Assembly: GCA_005776725.1 (NCBI GenBank)
Contig: SXOO01000014.1
Span: 1-57,347 of the forward strand
Length of the DNA stretch: 57,347 nt
Source of the DNA: Pseudomonadota bacterium
GTDB lineage: Bacteria > Myxococcota_A > UBA9042 > GCA-2863065
Direction of reading: 5' to 3'
Positions 45,774 to 55,648 of the stretch are shown in pieces. Each line of letters starts with the position of its first letter. Within the stretch, counting starts at the first letter, position 1. The position numbers were made by a program, and so were the translations under genes. Under the pieces are notes generated by a model. It made no database searches. It was not told where the DNA came from and saw only the letters and a list, made by a program, of their open reading frames with translations.

Positions 45774-48700
45774 ATGAATTCCTGGCGTAACCGGTTAAGC
45801 GGGTGTGTCTGGCTGATGACTGCGGTGACCTTGCTCGCTTGCGGCGAGGAAGGTGGCCCGTCGGACGCGCTAAGCCTGGAGGAGCAGTGCAAGCTCCTGC
45901 AGGCACAGGGCTTCTCCTGTTCCGCGGCCGGCGGCGACACGGCCGGTCCCGAGCTGCCGCAGACGCCCGACGCGCGCCCCGACGACGGCACGATCAACTG
46001 CGACCTCACGCCCGGCGCCTTCGGGTGCAGCTGCAAGGGCAACGACGACTGCGACTCGGGCTACTGCGTCCCGGTGAGCAATGGCGGTACGGTCTGCACC
46101 GACGTCTGCATCGACACCTGTCCGACCGACTGGTCCTGCCGTCTGTTCTCCTCGGGCGGCTCGGACCCCGCCTACGTGTGCCTCGAGGACAACATCGCGC
46201 TGTGCAGCCCGTGCAACGCTACGTCAGAGTGCGCCGCCAACGGGCTCGGGCGCCAAGGCGACAAGTGCGTCCGTTGGTCCGCCGAAGCCGGCAGCTTCTG
46301 CGGCCGAGGCTGTGAAGACGACTCGCAGTGTCCGGAGGGTTACGCCTGCTCGGACGCGGTGGAGTCGGAGACCGGTCAGGCCACTCGGCAGTGTCGCCCC
46401 GTCACCGGAGACTGCGCTTGCTCCGGCTACGCCGTGCTGGCCGGCGCCACCACCACCTGCGTACGCGGCGGCATCTGCGAAGGGCAGCGCACGTGCACCG
46501 TCGACGGCCTCACGGACTGCTCGGCGATCGATCCCGGCGAGGAGACCTGTGATGGGCTCGACAACAACTGCAACGGCGTAATCGACGAAGGTTTCGCGAA
46601 CTTCGACGGGGATCCGCTCGCCGACTGCGTGGACCTGGATGACGACAACGACAACGTGAACGACGACGTCGACAACTGCCCGACCACCGAGAACCCCACG
46701 CAGACCGACGGCGACGGAGACGGCCTCGGCGACCCTTGCGACAAGGCCAAGTCGCCGGTGCTGCTCGCCACGACCCCGCCGTCACCCGCGAACGAGAACG
46801 CGCCACTGCTCACGGGCACCGCGGAGCCCGGCGCCTTCGTGCGCATCTACGCCGAGCCGTTCTGCGCCACCGAACCCGTGGCAACCACCACGGCCGCCGA
46901 CAATGGGACCTTCTCGGTCACCGTCACCGTGCCGGACGACACGACCACCGTCTTTCACGCGGACGCCGTGGTCCCCTCCGCCCTGCCCTCGGCGTGCTCG
47001 GACACCGAGCTCGTCTATATCGAGGACAGCCTGGCCCCGAACCCGCCGCGACTGCTCACCAGCGCCCCGCTCTCGCCCAGCGCGATCCTGGACTTCACGG
47101 TCACCGGCGACGCCGAGCCGCTTGCCGAGGTGGCGCTGTACGCCGGACCCAACTGCGAAGGACCTCCCGTGACCACGGTGTTCGTGGCCGCCGACGGGTT
47201 CCTCACGGTGTCGGCCACCGCCGCCCCGAATGGCACCGTGGTGCTGTCCGCTCGTGCGGCCGACGCCGCCGGAAACACGTCCGAGTGCGCCCTCCCCTTC
47301 GAGTATGTGCACGACGATCTCGCGCCCCCTCCGCCCGTGTTCCAGGGCAGCGCGCCCCCCTCGCCCTCGGGCTTCATCACCTCGCCCACCATCCTGGGCG
47401 GCGGCGAGCCTGGCACCATCGTCTCTCTCTACACCACGGCCGATTGCTCGGGCGCGATCGCCGGGGAAGACGACGTGAGCGACACCGGGCTCTTCACGGT
47501 GGCGGTCACCGTGCCTCCGAACTCGACCACGACGTTCTTCGGCCGGGCCAGGGACGCCGCGGGTAACACCTCAGCCTGCAGCGCGGAGGGACTCACCTAT
47601 GTCCACGACGACCGCGCGCCGGACGCGCCGGTGCTCACGGGCACCTCGCCGGCGAGCCCCGGCCTGACCAACACGCCGAACGTCCTCGGCACCGCCGAGC
47701 CGTTCGTCACCGTCCGGCTGCACCTCAAGGCGGACTGCACGGGCGTCACCGTCGGCACCACCGTGGTAGACGCGCAGGGCGCGTTCTCGGGCCCCGTGAT
47801 CCTGCCGGCGAATGCGTCCGTCACGGTGTACGCGGCGGCGGTCGACGCGCTCGGGCACGTGTCCCCGTGCTCCAACGGCTTCTCCTACATCCACGACGGC
47901 GCGGCCCCGGCGCCTCCGATCCTGCTGGCCACCACGCCCGGCTCGCCCAGCAGCGAGGCCAAGCCCACCGCCTCGCTTGTCGCGGAGGTCGGCTCCGTGG
48001 TCCGGGTCTTCGGCACGGCAGACTGTAGCGGCCAAGTCTTGGGCCAGGCGACCACCGGCGGGAGCGGGAGCGCGGATGTGGCCCTGACCGTGGCGGAGAA
48101 CGCGACGACCACGCTCCACGCGAACGCCACGGACGCAGCCGGCAACGTGTCCGCGTGCTCGGGGACGGCGTTCCCCTACACGCACGACGGCCTCCCGCCC
48201 GAGGCCCCGGTGCTCACCGGCACGGCGCCGCCATCCCCGTCATCGTTCCTGAGCCCGGCGGTCCGCGGAACGGCCGAGCCGGGCGCTACGGTCAACGTCT
48301 TCGCCACCGGGGATTGCTCGGGTCCTTCGGTCGCGAGCGGCCTCACGGCGCCCGACGGGGCGGTTCAGGTGATCGCGAACGTCCTGGCCGACACGACCAC
48401 ACAGTTCTCGGCCACGGCCACGGATACCGCGGGGCTGGTCTCGCCGTGCAGCAACCCGCTGAGCTACGTGCACGACGCCTCCCAGCCGGCAGTCGTGATC
48501 TTCACGGGCTCGGTGCCGGCGTCGCCGTCCAACAGCTCCACCTCGCCCTCCGTTCGAGGCCAGAGCGAGCCCGACGCCACCATCACCCTGTACTTTGGTG
48601 ACGCCTGCCTCGGGACGCCGGTCGGCTCCGCCAAGACCCAGGGCTTGGGGGAGTTCGAGGCCACAGTGCTCGTCCCGGCCAACACCACCACGCTCATCAG

Positions 48701-51700
48701 CGGCACCAGCACCGACCTCGCGGGCAACGTGGGCCCGTGTTCGCCGGTCCCCCTCACCTACACGCACGACTCCGTGCCGCCGTCGAGCCCCGCGATCGTG
48801 GGCACCACGCCCGAGAGTCCGGACGGATCCACGCTGACCCCGCTCGTGACGGCGAGTGGGGAGCCGCTCGTGGTGGTGGAGTACTTCATGGGCCCGTGCC
48901 TCGGCAACGCTTCGGCGACCGCCACGGCCTCCGAGCAAGGCCTCGCGACCACGACCGTAGCGGTCGCCGCCAACACCGTGTCGGCGCTGCACGCTCGGGC
49001 ACGCGACGCCGCCGGCAACCTCAGCGCGTGTAGCCCGCCGTTCGCCTTCGAGCACGATGGGGCAGCGCCGGAGCCGCCGGTGCTCACCGCGTTCGAGCCC
49101 GCGGGCCCGTCCTCCAACCCTTCGCCGGTGCTCACTGGGAGCAGCGAGCCGGGCGCCGTGGTCCGCCTCTTTCAGGAGGCGGGGTGCGTAGGCGCCGCTA
49201 TCCGTGAGGTCACGGTGCCCGCTGACGGACAGTTCGCCGTCGCGCTCCCGGTCGGCACCGACCAGAGCACCACCGTCACGGCCGTGGCGGTGGACGAGGC
49301 CGGCAACACCGGCGGCTGCTCCAACGCGCTCACCTATACGCACGACGCGATCGCCCCGAGCCCCCCGGTCCTCACCAGCACCGACCCCGTTTCGCCCGGG
49401 ACGGAGCTACGGCCCAGCGTCAGCGGCACAGCCGAGGCCGGGACCACGGTCACGATCTACCTCGACGCGGGGTGCACCCAGCAGGCCGCTCCACCGGTCG
49501 CGGTGGTGGCCGGTGCCTTCGCCAGCACGCTCACGTCGTTCCTGAGCCAGAACGCCGTCAACCGCCTCTACGGCGCGGCAGTCGACGCCGCGGGCAACAC
49601 CTCTGCTTGCTCCGCCCCGCTCATCTACGAGCACGACGGCGTCGGCCCAGGCGCGCCCGTCATCACGGGGACCAACCCCGCGTCGCCGTCGAAGGTCACG
49701 GCCTCTCCGCTGGTGCTGGGCTCCGCGCCCGGCGCCGCGTCGATCCAGCTCTACCTGGGCCCGGCGTGCGACGGCCCGCCGGCCGGAACAGGTCCCGTCG
49801 GAGGCGGGGTCTTCGCGGTCACGGTCACGGTGCCCTCGAACGTCCCCACCCAGCTCACGGCCCGCGCGCTCGACGGGGCCGCAAACCCTTCGGGGTGCAG
49901 CGCGCCCTTCACCTACCTCCACGACACCCAGGCGCCCGCCGCGCCAACGATCGTGAGCACGGCGCCAGCATCGCCCGCGAACGCGGCCTTCCCCGCGGTC
50001 CTCGTGCAAGGCGAGCCCTTCTCCACCGTGGCCCTGTACACCTCGGCGGATTGCTCGGGCACCCCGAAGTTCGTTGCGCTCGACGCCGTCGGCCAGGGCA
50101 GCACGCTGGTCGGCGTTCCGAAGAACCAGAAGACCTCGCTCACCGCCAGCGCGACGGACGGCGCGGGAAATACGTCGGCCTGTAGCCCGCCGCTCGTGTA
50201 TCACCACGACGACGTCCCGCCCGCCCCACCGTCGCTCACGTCGTCGAACCCCGTGTCGCCCGCAGGGGTCGTCTTGCCCACCTTCAACGGCGCCGCTGAG
50301 GTGGGGGCCGCCGTCACCCTGTACTACGACGCGGCCTGCGCGCTCCCCATGAGCGCCAGCGCCGTGGTGGCGAACAACGGGACCTTCGTCCTCACCCCCA
50401 CCACGCCGGTCGCGACCAACGCGAAGACGATGGTCCGCGCCGCCGCGCGTGATGCGGCCGGCAACGTCTCCAGCTGCTCGCAGCCGTTCCCGTACGTGCA
50501 CGACGCGGCCCCGCCCACGGCGCCCACCCTCAGCGGGACCACGCCCGCGTCGCCGAGCAACCAGACCACCCAGCCCACGCTCTCAGGCCTGGCGGAGTCG
50601 CTCACGACCGTGGAGCTCTACGTCGGCGTGCCTTGCTCGGGCGCGCCCGCCGCGGTGGTGCAAGCGAACGCGGCAGGCTTGTTCTCCGGTCCAGTCACGG
50701 TGGCGCCCAATACCGGCACGCTCCTCTTCGCGGCAGCGGTAGACGCGGCCGGGAACCGCTCCTCGTGCGCGGTCCCGCTGCTGTTCGTACACGACGCAGA
50801 GGGCCCCGCCGGGATCGCGCTGCTCGGAACAGACCCTGCGTCGCCCTCGCCCAACCCCAGCCCAGCCGTCTTCGGCAGCACCGAGGCCGGCGCGGCGGTG
50901 AGCGTTTACACCTCGCCCTCCTGCAGCGGGGCTGCGGTGGGCACCGGATTCGCGAACCCTGACGGCAGCTTCTCCGTCACCGTCCCCGCGGCGCTCGAGG
51001 CAACCACCACCTACTACGCCAAGGCCGCCGACGCGTCGGGTAACGCCACGCCGTGCACGGGCTCCGTCGAGTATGTGCACGACAGCACCCCGCCGGCGAC
51101 GCCGGTCATCTTGGCGGTGACGCCCACGTCTCCCTCGAAAACAGAGACCGCGTTCACCGTGAACGGCTCGTCGGATCCCTCGGTCACCATCCTGGTCTAC
51201 AACGAGAGCGGGTGCGGCGGCGCGCCCGTCGAGACGCTGGTCGCCACCCCCGATGGGACCTTCAGCTTCCCCGTCACGTTGGACCCGAACACGGGCTTCA
51301 CCTACTCGGTGAGCGCCGTGGACGGCGTCGGGAACGTCTCGCCCTGCTCGAACGATGTTCGGGTGGAGCACGACGCGACGGAGCCGGCCGCGCCGGTCCT
51401 CACGGGGACCAGCCCCGGGTCACCCGGGACGAGCCTCACGCCCATCGTGCTCGGCTCGGCCGAGCCTGGGGTCGTGGTGGGGCTCTTCGTCGACGGCGGC
51501 TGCACGGCGCCCCTTGGCCTCGAGGTCACTGTCGGAGACTCGGGGCAGTTCCAGATGGCGGGGCTCGAGCTCCCGCCGAATGGGTCCATCACCGTGTACG
51601 CGCTGGCCACCGACGGCGCGGGGAACACCTCCCCCTGCTCCAGCGGCCTCGAGTACGTCCACGACGTCGTCCCGCCAGGGGCCCCCGTGATCACGTCAAC

Positions 51701-54700
51701 CGCCCCGTCCTCCCCCACGAACACCTCGACCAGCCCCACGGTGAAGGGTTCATCCGATGTGGGTACGACCGTGCGGCTGTTCATCAGCGCGAACTGTGCG
51801 GGGTCGCCCACCGCCAACGCCACCACGGTGGCTGACGGCACGTTCTCTGCAGTCGTCGTGGTCGCTTCGAACCAGGCCACAACGCTCTCGGCGTCTGCCG
51901 TCGACGCCGCGGGGAACGAGTCCGCATGCTCGGCCCCCTTCGTCTTCCTGCACGACACGAACCCGCCAGCGCGCCCCACGATCACGGCGATCAGCCCGGC
52001 GTCCCCGTCCTCCGTGCCCGCGCCGAACCTCACGGTCACGTCTGACGCGGGGACCACGGTCGAGATCTACCAGGACGCCGGTTGCGTCGGCGCGCCCGTA
52101 GCCACCGGCATCGCCGGGCCCGGGGGCGTGGCCACCGTCTCGGCGGCCGCCAAGGACAACCAGAAGACCTCGTTCTCCGCGCGCGCCATCGATCCCGCCG
52201 GCAACGGCTCGTTGTGCTCGGCCAGCGTGGACTGGACGCACGACTCGTTGGGCCCGAACGCCCCGTTGATCACGGCGTTCATTCCGAAGTCGCCCGGCAA
52301 CAGCCTGAAGCCCACCGCCACAGGGACCACCGACGTGGCCACCACGGTCACGCTGTACGCCAACGACACGTGTACTCTCTCACTGTCTGCGGCCGCGGCT
52401 GCCACACCGGGCGGGACCTTCAGCGCCACCCTCACGGCGAACGTGGGGAGCAACGCCACCACGCTCATCTACGCCAAGGCCGTAGACACCGCCGGCAACA
52501 GCTCGCTCTGCGCGGCCGGCGTCCCGTACGTTCACGACGGGGTCGTCCCTGCGCCCCCGGTGCTCACCGGGACCGATCCGGCCTCTCCCAGCTCCGAGAC
52601 TCGACCGATCATCAAGGGCACCGGCGAGGCCGGGGCCAGCATCGCGTTCTTCACCGACAACACGTGCTTCACGGCGCTCGGCGCTCCCGACCTGGTCGCC
52701 CCGGATGGGACCATCGCGGCCAAGCTTTCGGTCTCGGTCCCCACGAACAAGACCACGGTGATCTGGGGTCAGCTCACGGACGCGGCGGGTAACAAGTCGG
52801 CGTGCTCGACCACGTCCGTGTCGTACACGCACGACGGAACGGCGCCGTCCGCGCCAATCATCCTGTCGAGCGCCCCCCCCTCCCCCTCGAACACCAGCAC
52901 GACCCCGACGCTCACGATCAAGACGGACGCGGGCGTTGCGTCAGTGCAGCTCTACACCGGGAACAACTGCAACACGCTCGTGAAGACCGTCACGCCGTCG
53001 GCCATTACGTTCACCGTGGCCACGACGGTGCCGCAGAACACCAAGACCGAGTTCACGGCGAAGGCGCTGGACGCCGCCGGGAACGCGTCGCTCTGCTCGA
53101 AGCCGGCCTTCATCTACATCCACGACAACATCCCGCCGGCGTTCCCTGTCTTCTACACGGGTCCGCTGATCACCCCGGGGACGGGAGGGACCGCCGCGGT
53201 CGCCTTCAACCAGGCCACCGACAACTTCACGATCCCGGCCAACATGCGCTACGAGGTCTGCCTCACGGACAAGTGTGGCGACACCTGCGCGCCGTGGAGC
53301 CCGATCATCGTGACGCTGCCGGGCAAGAACAGCGCGACGCTGACCGGGCTGGCTGCGAACAAGCGCTACTACGTGATCGTGCGCGCCCGCGACGAGGCAG
53401 GAAACCTGGACGCGAACGTCCTCGTCAGCTCCGTCATGATGCCGGGCAACAACATCGCGTCCGGCATCACGGTGGGCGGGGCCCGCAGCTGCGCCCACAT
53501 CTCGGATGGCTCGAAGAAGTGTTGGGGGAGCGGCGTCCTCATCGACACGGGGCTCGTGGAGCTCGCGATCGGGCCGACGCACTGGTGCGGGCTGCACTCC
53601 GACGGGGGTGTGGTGTGCGCGGGCGAGAACGCTTCTGGCCAGCTCGGCGACGGGACCACGAAGATCCAGACCGTGCCCGTGGCGGTCCAGCTCGCGACAG
53701 GCGGCACTCTCACCGACGCGCGCACAGTCACCGTGGGCACAGCCCACAGCTGCGCGCTCACGGTGTCTGGGCGCGTCTTCTGCTGGGGCTACAACGAACA
53801 CGGAGCGGTCGGCGCCGGTGCGGGCGGGAATGCGCTGAAGGCCGTCCCGGTCACCGTGGCTGGGGCGCCGCTCACGGGCGTCGTGGAGATCCAGAGCGGC
53901 AGCGAGCACAACTGCGCCCGCTTCGCCGATGGGCGCGTCTCGTGTTGGGGCTTCAACTGGGCGGGTCAGCTCGGCACCGGAGGCACCGGCGTGGAGTACG
54001 ACCCGGTCCCCGTTCAGCTCACGGGCGCGAAGGGCTTCACGGATCTCGGCCTCGGCACCGACCACAGCTGCGGCGTGGCTTTCAGCGGCGATGTGTATTG
54101 TTGGGGCTACAACCTGAGCGGTCAGCTCGGCCTCGGCAGCGGCTCTCCCACGTTCGTGTACTCGCCGGCGCCGGTGGGGCTCACGGGCGCGCGCCTGGTC
54201 GCGGCGGGCGGACAGCACACCTGCGCCACCCTGGGTGGCGGGCAGCTCCGGTGCTGGGGGGCCAATGACACGGGCCAGGTCGGCATCGACTCCCTCGCCG
54301 CCACGGTCCAGACCCCGACCGCGGTGGTCGGGATTGCGAACGCCGTAGAGATCGCCTGCGGCGTCGGCCACGCCTGCGCCTTGCTAGGCACCGGCCAGAT
54401 GTACTGCTGGGGCGCCAATGCCGGCGGGCAGCTCGGCGACGGCACCACGGTGCTCAAGCGCAAGCCGGTGGCCGTGACGCAGCTCTCGGGCCTCGTCTAC
54501 CCGACGCAGCTGTCGCGAGGCGACGCGCACGCCTGCACTCGCATGTCGGACGGGACACTACGCTGCTGGGGCGACAACACCTACGGGCAGTGCGGAACAC
54601 CCCCCTCCGCGGCGCCCGAGAAGATGGCGGTGCTCAGCAGCGTGGCCAACGCCACCCTCGTCGCCGCGGGCGGCGCGCACTCGTGCGCGATCCAGTCGAA

Positions 54701-55556
54701 CGGCGCGGTCTCGTGCTGGGGACGGAACGATGCGGGCCAGCTGGGCCAAGGGACCGTCGGTTCTCCGCTCTCGGCGCCGGCCCTGGTCGATCTCCCCCTC
54801 GCGGCGCGAGATCTCGCGCTGGGCGGCGCACACACGTGCGCGATGTTGGTCGACGCCTCGCTTTGGTGCTGGGGCTCCAACGCTGCGGGACAGCTGGGCA
54901 CCGGGGCAGCGTCCTCCGTGCCAGTGAAGGTCACCCTGGCCGCCGTGACCGCTGTCTCTGCCGGGACCTCGCACACCTGTGCGCTCGCCGGCGGCGCTAC
55001 GAGCGGCGTCTACTGCTGGGGCGACAACACGCACGGACAGCTGGGGTGGAGCGGCGCGGGGGCCAGCACGCCCACGGCAGTCAGCTCCTTCGGCGCGGGC
55101 GCGCTGCCGAGTCGGCTCGCGCTCGGCAACAGCCATAGCTGCATCGTGAAGGCTGACGGGACGCTCGCTTGCTGGGGCCTCGGCACCACCGGCCAGCTGG
55201 GCAACGGCCTGGCCGCCAGCTCTTCGGCCCCGGTCACCGTGTCGGGGATCAGCAAGGCGCGCCACGTGGCCCCCGGGGGAACGCACACCTGCGCGGCCCT
55301 GTCGGGCGACACCGCCCGCTGCTGGGGCGACAACAGCACGGGGGCGCTCGGCATCAACAGCACCGCGCAGCAGAACACACCCGTCACGCTGTCGAACTTC
55401 GGGCTCATCCGGCAGGTCGCGTCGGGCAAGGGCGCGTCGTGCGCGCTCCGTTACGACGGCAAGGCCTACTGCTGGGGCGACAACACCTCGAACCGGCTCG
55501 GCATCGGCGACCTGGTCAACTCCAAGCAGCCCCAGCCCGTCCAGTGTCTGCCGTAA
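45774..55556 (+). CDS. Giant lipoprotein with Ig-like repeats and RCC1 beta-propellers
   Basis: A 3260-residue exported protein from ATG 45774; the frame is open upstream, but this Met precedes a clear lipobox (MTAVTLLAC, Cys23). Residues about 60-255 are Cys-rich and homologous to the TSP3 protein at 23517-26780. Then a MopE-type motif (ETCDGLDNNCNGVIDEGF) and one TSP3 unit (about 285-320). Residues about 326-2455 hold 22 Ig-like repeats of about 97 residues, each with two conserved Cys and an AxDAAGNxSxCS to HDxxPP junction. An FN3-like segment covers 2455-2560, and 14 RCC1-type blades with HxCAxxxxGxxxCWG text fill the rest. It is probably a surface rod carrying a binding head. Confidence 0.92.
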   Translation: MNSWRNRLSGCVWLMTAVTLLACGEEGGPSDALSLEEQCKLLQAQGFSCSAAGGDTAGPELPQTPDARPDDGTINCDLTPGAFGCSCKGNDDCDSGYCVPVSNGGTVCTDVCIDTCPTDWSCRLFSSGGSDPAYVCLEDNIALCSPCNATSECAANGLGRQGDKCVRWSAEAGSFCGRGCEDDSQCPEGYACSDAVESETGQATRQCRPVTGDCACSGYAVLAGATTTCVRGGICEGQRTCTVDGLTDCSAIDPGEETCDGLDNNCNGVIDEGFANFDGDPLADCVDLDDDNDNVNDDVDNCPTTENPTQTDGDGDGLGDPCDKAKSPVLLATTPPSPANENAPLLTGTAEPGAFVRIYAEPFCATEPVATTTAADNGTFSVTVTVPDDTTTVFHADAVVPSALPSACSDTELVYIEDSLAPNPPRLLTSAPLSPSAILDFTVTGDAEPLAEVALYAGPNCEGPPVTTVFVAADGFLTVSATAAPNGTVVLSARAADAAGNTSECALPFEYVHDDLAPPPPVFQGSAPPSPSGFITSPTILGGGEPGTIVSLYTTADCSGAIAGEDDVSDTGLFTVAVTVPPNSTTTFFGRARDAAGNTSACSAEGLTYVHDDRAPDAPVLTGTSPASPGLTNTPNVLGTAEPFVTVRLHLKADCTGVTVGTTVVDAQGAFSGPVILPANASVTVYAAAVDALGHVSPCSNGFSYIHDGAAPAPPILLATTPGSPSSEAKPTASLVAEVGSVVRVFGTADCSGQVLGQATTGGSGSADVALTVAENATTTLHANATDAAGNVSACSGTAFPYTHDGLPPEAPVLTGTAPPSPSSFLSPAVRGTAEPGATVNVFATGDCSGPSVASGLTAPDGAVQVIANVLADTTTQFSATATDTAGLVSPCSNPLSYVHDASQPAVVIFTGSVPASPSNSSTSPSVRGQSEPDATITLYFGDACLGTPVGSAKTQGLGEFEATVLVPANTTTLISGTSTDLAGNVGPCSPVPLTYTHDSVPPSSPAIVGTTPESPDGSTLTPLVTASGEPLVVVEYFMGPCLGNASATATASEQGLATTTVAVAANTVSALHARARDAAGNLSACSPPFAFEHDGAAPEPPVLTAFEPAGPSSNPSPVLTGSSEPGAVVRLFQEAGCVGAAIREVTVPADGQFAVALPVGTDQSTTVTAVAVDEAGNTGGCSNALTYTHDAIAPSPPVLTSTDPVSPGTELRPSVSGTAEAGTTVTIYLDAGCTQQAAPPVAVVAGAFASTLTSFLSQNAVNRLYGAAVDAAGNTSACSAPLIYEHDGVGPGAPVITGTNPASPSKVTASPLVLGSAPGAASIQLYLGPACDGPPAGTGPVGGGVFAVTVTVPSNVPTQLTARALDGAANPSGCSAPFTYLHDTQAPAAPTIVSTAPASPANAAFPAVLVQGEPFSTVALYTSADCSGTPKFVALDAVGQGSTLVGVPKNQKTSLTASATDGAGNTSACSPPLVYHHDDVPPAPPSLTSSNPVSPAGVVLPTFNGAAEVGAAVTLYYDAACALPMSASAVVANNGTFVLTPTTPVATNAKTMVRAAARDAAGNVSSCSQPFPYVHDAAPPTAPTLSGTTPASPSNQTTQPTLSGLAESLTTVELYVGVPCSGAPAAVVQANAAGLFSGPVTVAPNTGTLLFAAAVDAAGNRSSCAVPLLFVHDAEGPAGIALLGTDPASPSPNPSPAVFGSTEAGAAVSVYTSPSCSGAAVGTGFANPDGSFSVTVPAALEATTTYYAKAADASGNATPCTGSVEYVHDSTPPATPVILAVTPTSPSKTETAFTVNGSSDPSVTILVYNESGCGGAPVETLVATPDGTFSFPVTLDPNTGFTYSVSAVDGVGNVSPCSNDVRVEHDATEPAAPVLTGTSPGSPGTSLTPIVLGSAEPGVVVGLFVDGGCTAPLGLEVTVGDSGQFQMAGLELPPNGSITVYALATDGAGNTSPCSSGLEYVHDVVPPGAPVITSTAPSSPTNTSTSPTVKGSSDVGTTVRLFISANCAGSPTANATTVADGTFSAVVVVASNQATTLSASAVDAAGNESACSAPFVFLHDTNPPARPTITAISPASPSSVPAPNLTVTSDAGTTVEIYQDAGCVGAPVATGIAGPGGVATVSAAAKDNQKTSFSARAIDPAGNGSLCSASVDWTHDSLGPNAPLITAFIPKSPGNSLKPTATGTTDVATTVTLYANDTCTLSLSAAAAATPGGTFSATLTANVGSNATTLIYAKAVDTAGNSSLCAAGVPYVHDGVVPAPPVLTGTDPASPSSETRPIIKGTGEAGASIAFFTDNTCFTALGAPDLVAPDGTIAAKLSVSVPTNKTTVIWGQLTDAAGNKSACSTTSVSYTHDGTAPSAPIILSSAPPSPSNTSTTPTLTIKTDAGVASVQLYTGNNCNTLVKTVTPSAITFTVATTVPQNTKTEFTAKALDAAGNASLCSKPAFIYIHDNIPPAFPVFYTGPLITPGTGGTAAVAFNQATDNFTIPANMRYEVCLTDKCGDTCAPWSPIIVTLPGKNSATLTGLAANKRYYVIVRARDEAGNLDANVLVSSVMMPGNNIASGITVGGARSCAHISDGSKKCWGSGVLIDTGLVELAIGPTHWCGLHSDGGVVCAGENASGQLGDGTTKIQTVPVAVQLATGGTLTDARTVTVGTAHSCALTVSGRVFCWGYNEHGAVGAGAGGNALKAVPVTVAGAPLTGVVEIQSGSEHNCARFADGRVSCWGFNWAGQLGTGGTGVEYDPVPVQLTGAKGFTDLGLGTDHSCGVAFSGDVYCWGYNLSGQLGLGSGSPTFVYSPAPVGLTGARLVAAGGQHTCATLGGGQLRCWGANDTGQVGIDSLAATVQTPTAVVGIANAVEIACGVGHACALLGTGQMYCWGANAGGQLGDGTTVLKRKPVAVTQLSGLVYPTQLSRGDAHACTRMSDGTLRCWGDNTYGQCGTPPSAAPEKMAVLSSVANATLVAAGGAHSCAIQSNGAVSCWGRNDAGQLGQGTVGSPLSAPALVDLPLAARDLALGGAHTCAMLVDASLWCWGSNAAGQLGTGAASSVPVKVTLAAVTAVSAGTSHTCALAGGATSGVYCWGDNTHGQLGWSGAGASTPTAVSSFGAGALPSRLALGNSHSCIVKADGTLACWGLGTTGQLGNGLAASSSAPVTVSGISKARHVAPGGTHTCAALSGDTARCWGDNSTGALGINSTAQQNTPVTLSNFGLIRQVASGKGASCALRYDGKAYCWGDNTSNRLGIGDLVNSKQPQPVQCLP
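46750..53137 (+). repeat. Twenty-two tandem Ig-like repeats
   Basis: Units of about 290 bp, diverged at DNA level but uniform at protein level. Each begins near PVLTGTxPASPS and ends with YxHDxxPPxxP. Two Cys recur per unit (in xxDCSG and SxCS), consistent with an intradomain disulfide. Confidence 0.88.
53475..55540 (+). repeat. Fourteen RCC1-type repeats
   Basis: Fourteen blade signatures of the form HSCALxxxGxVxCWGxNxxGQLGxGT, each with two Cys in all but minor variants. Fourteen equals two seven-bladed propellers. Blade lengths are about 45-52 residues. Confidence 0.88.
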
Positions 55557-55603
55557 ACGGTCTCTCGTAGTCGGTCTGCCGCGATCGGGCTCCCTTAATC
55601 ACC

Positions 55604-55641
55604 GGCGCAGAGCGCCTCCCCGCTTGGCACTCGTTCGAGTG
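55604..55641. terminator. Candidate hairpins between convergent genes
   Basis: Two short stems lie between the giant gene and the convergent haem-protein gene: GGCGC/GCGCC with loop AGA (55604-55616), and CACTC/GAGTG with loop GTTC (55628-55641). There is no T-tract, so termination is a guess from position. Confidence 0.35.
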
Positions 55642-55648
55642 GCGACGC

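Noticed and set aside
48240..49343. Long minus-strand open frame inside the giant lipoprotein gene
   Set aside because: Arg/Gly/His/Ala-rich composition without any motif, opposite a gene with clear Ig repeats.
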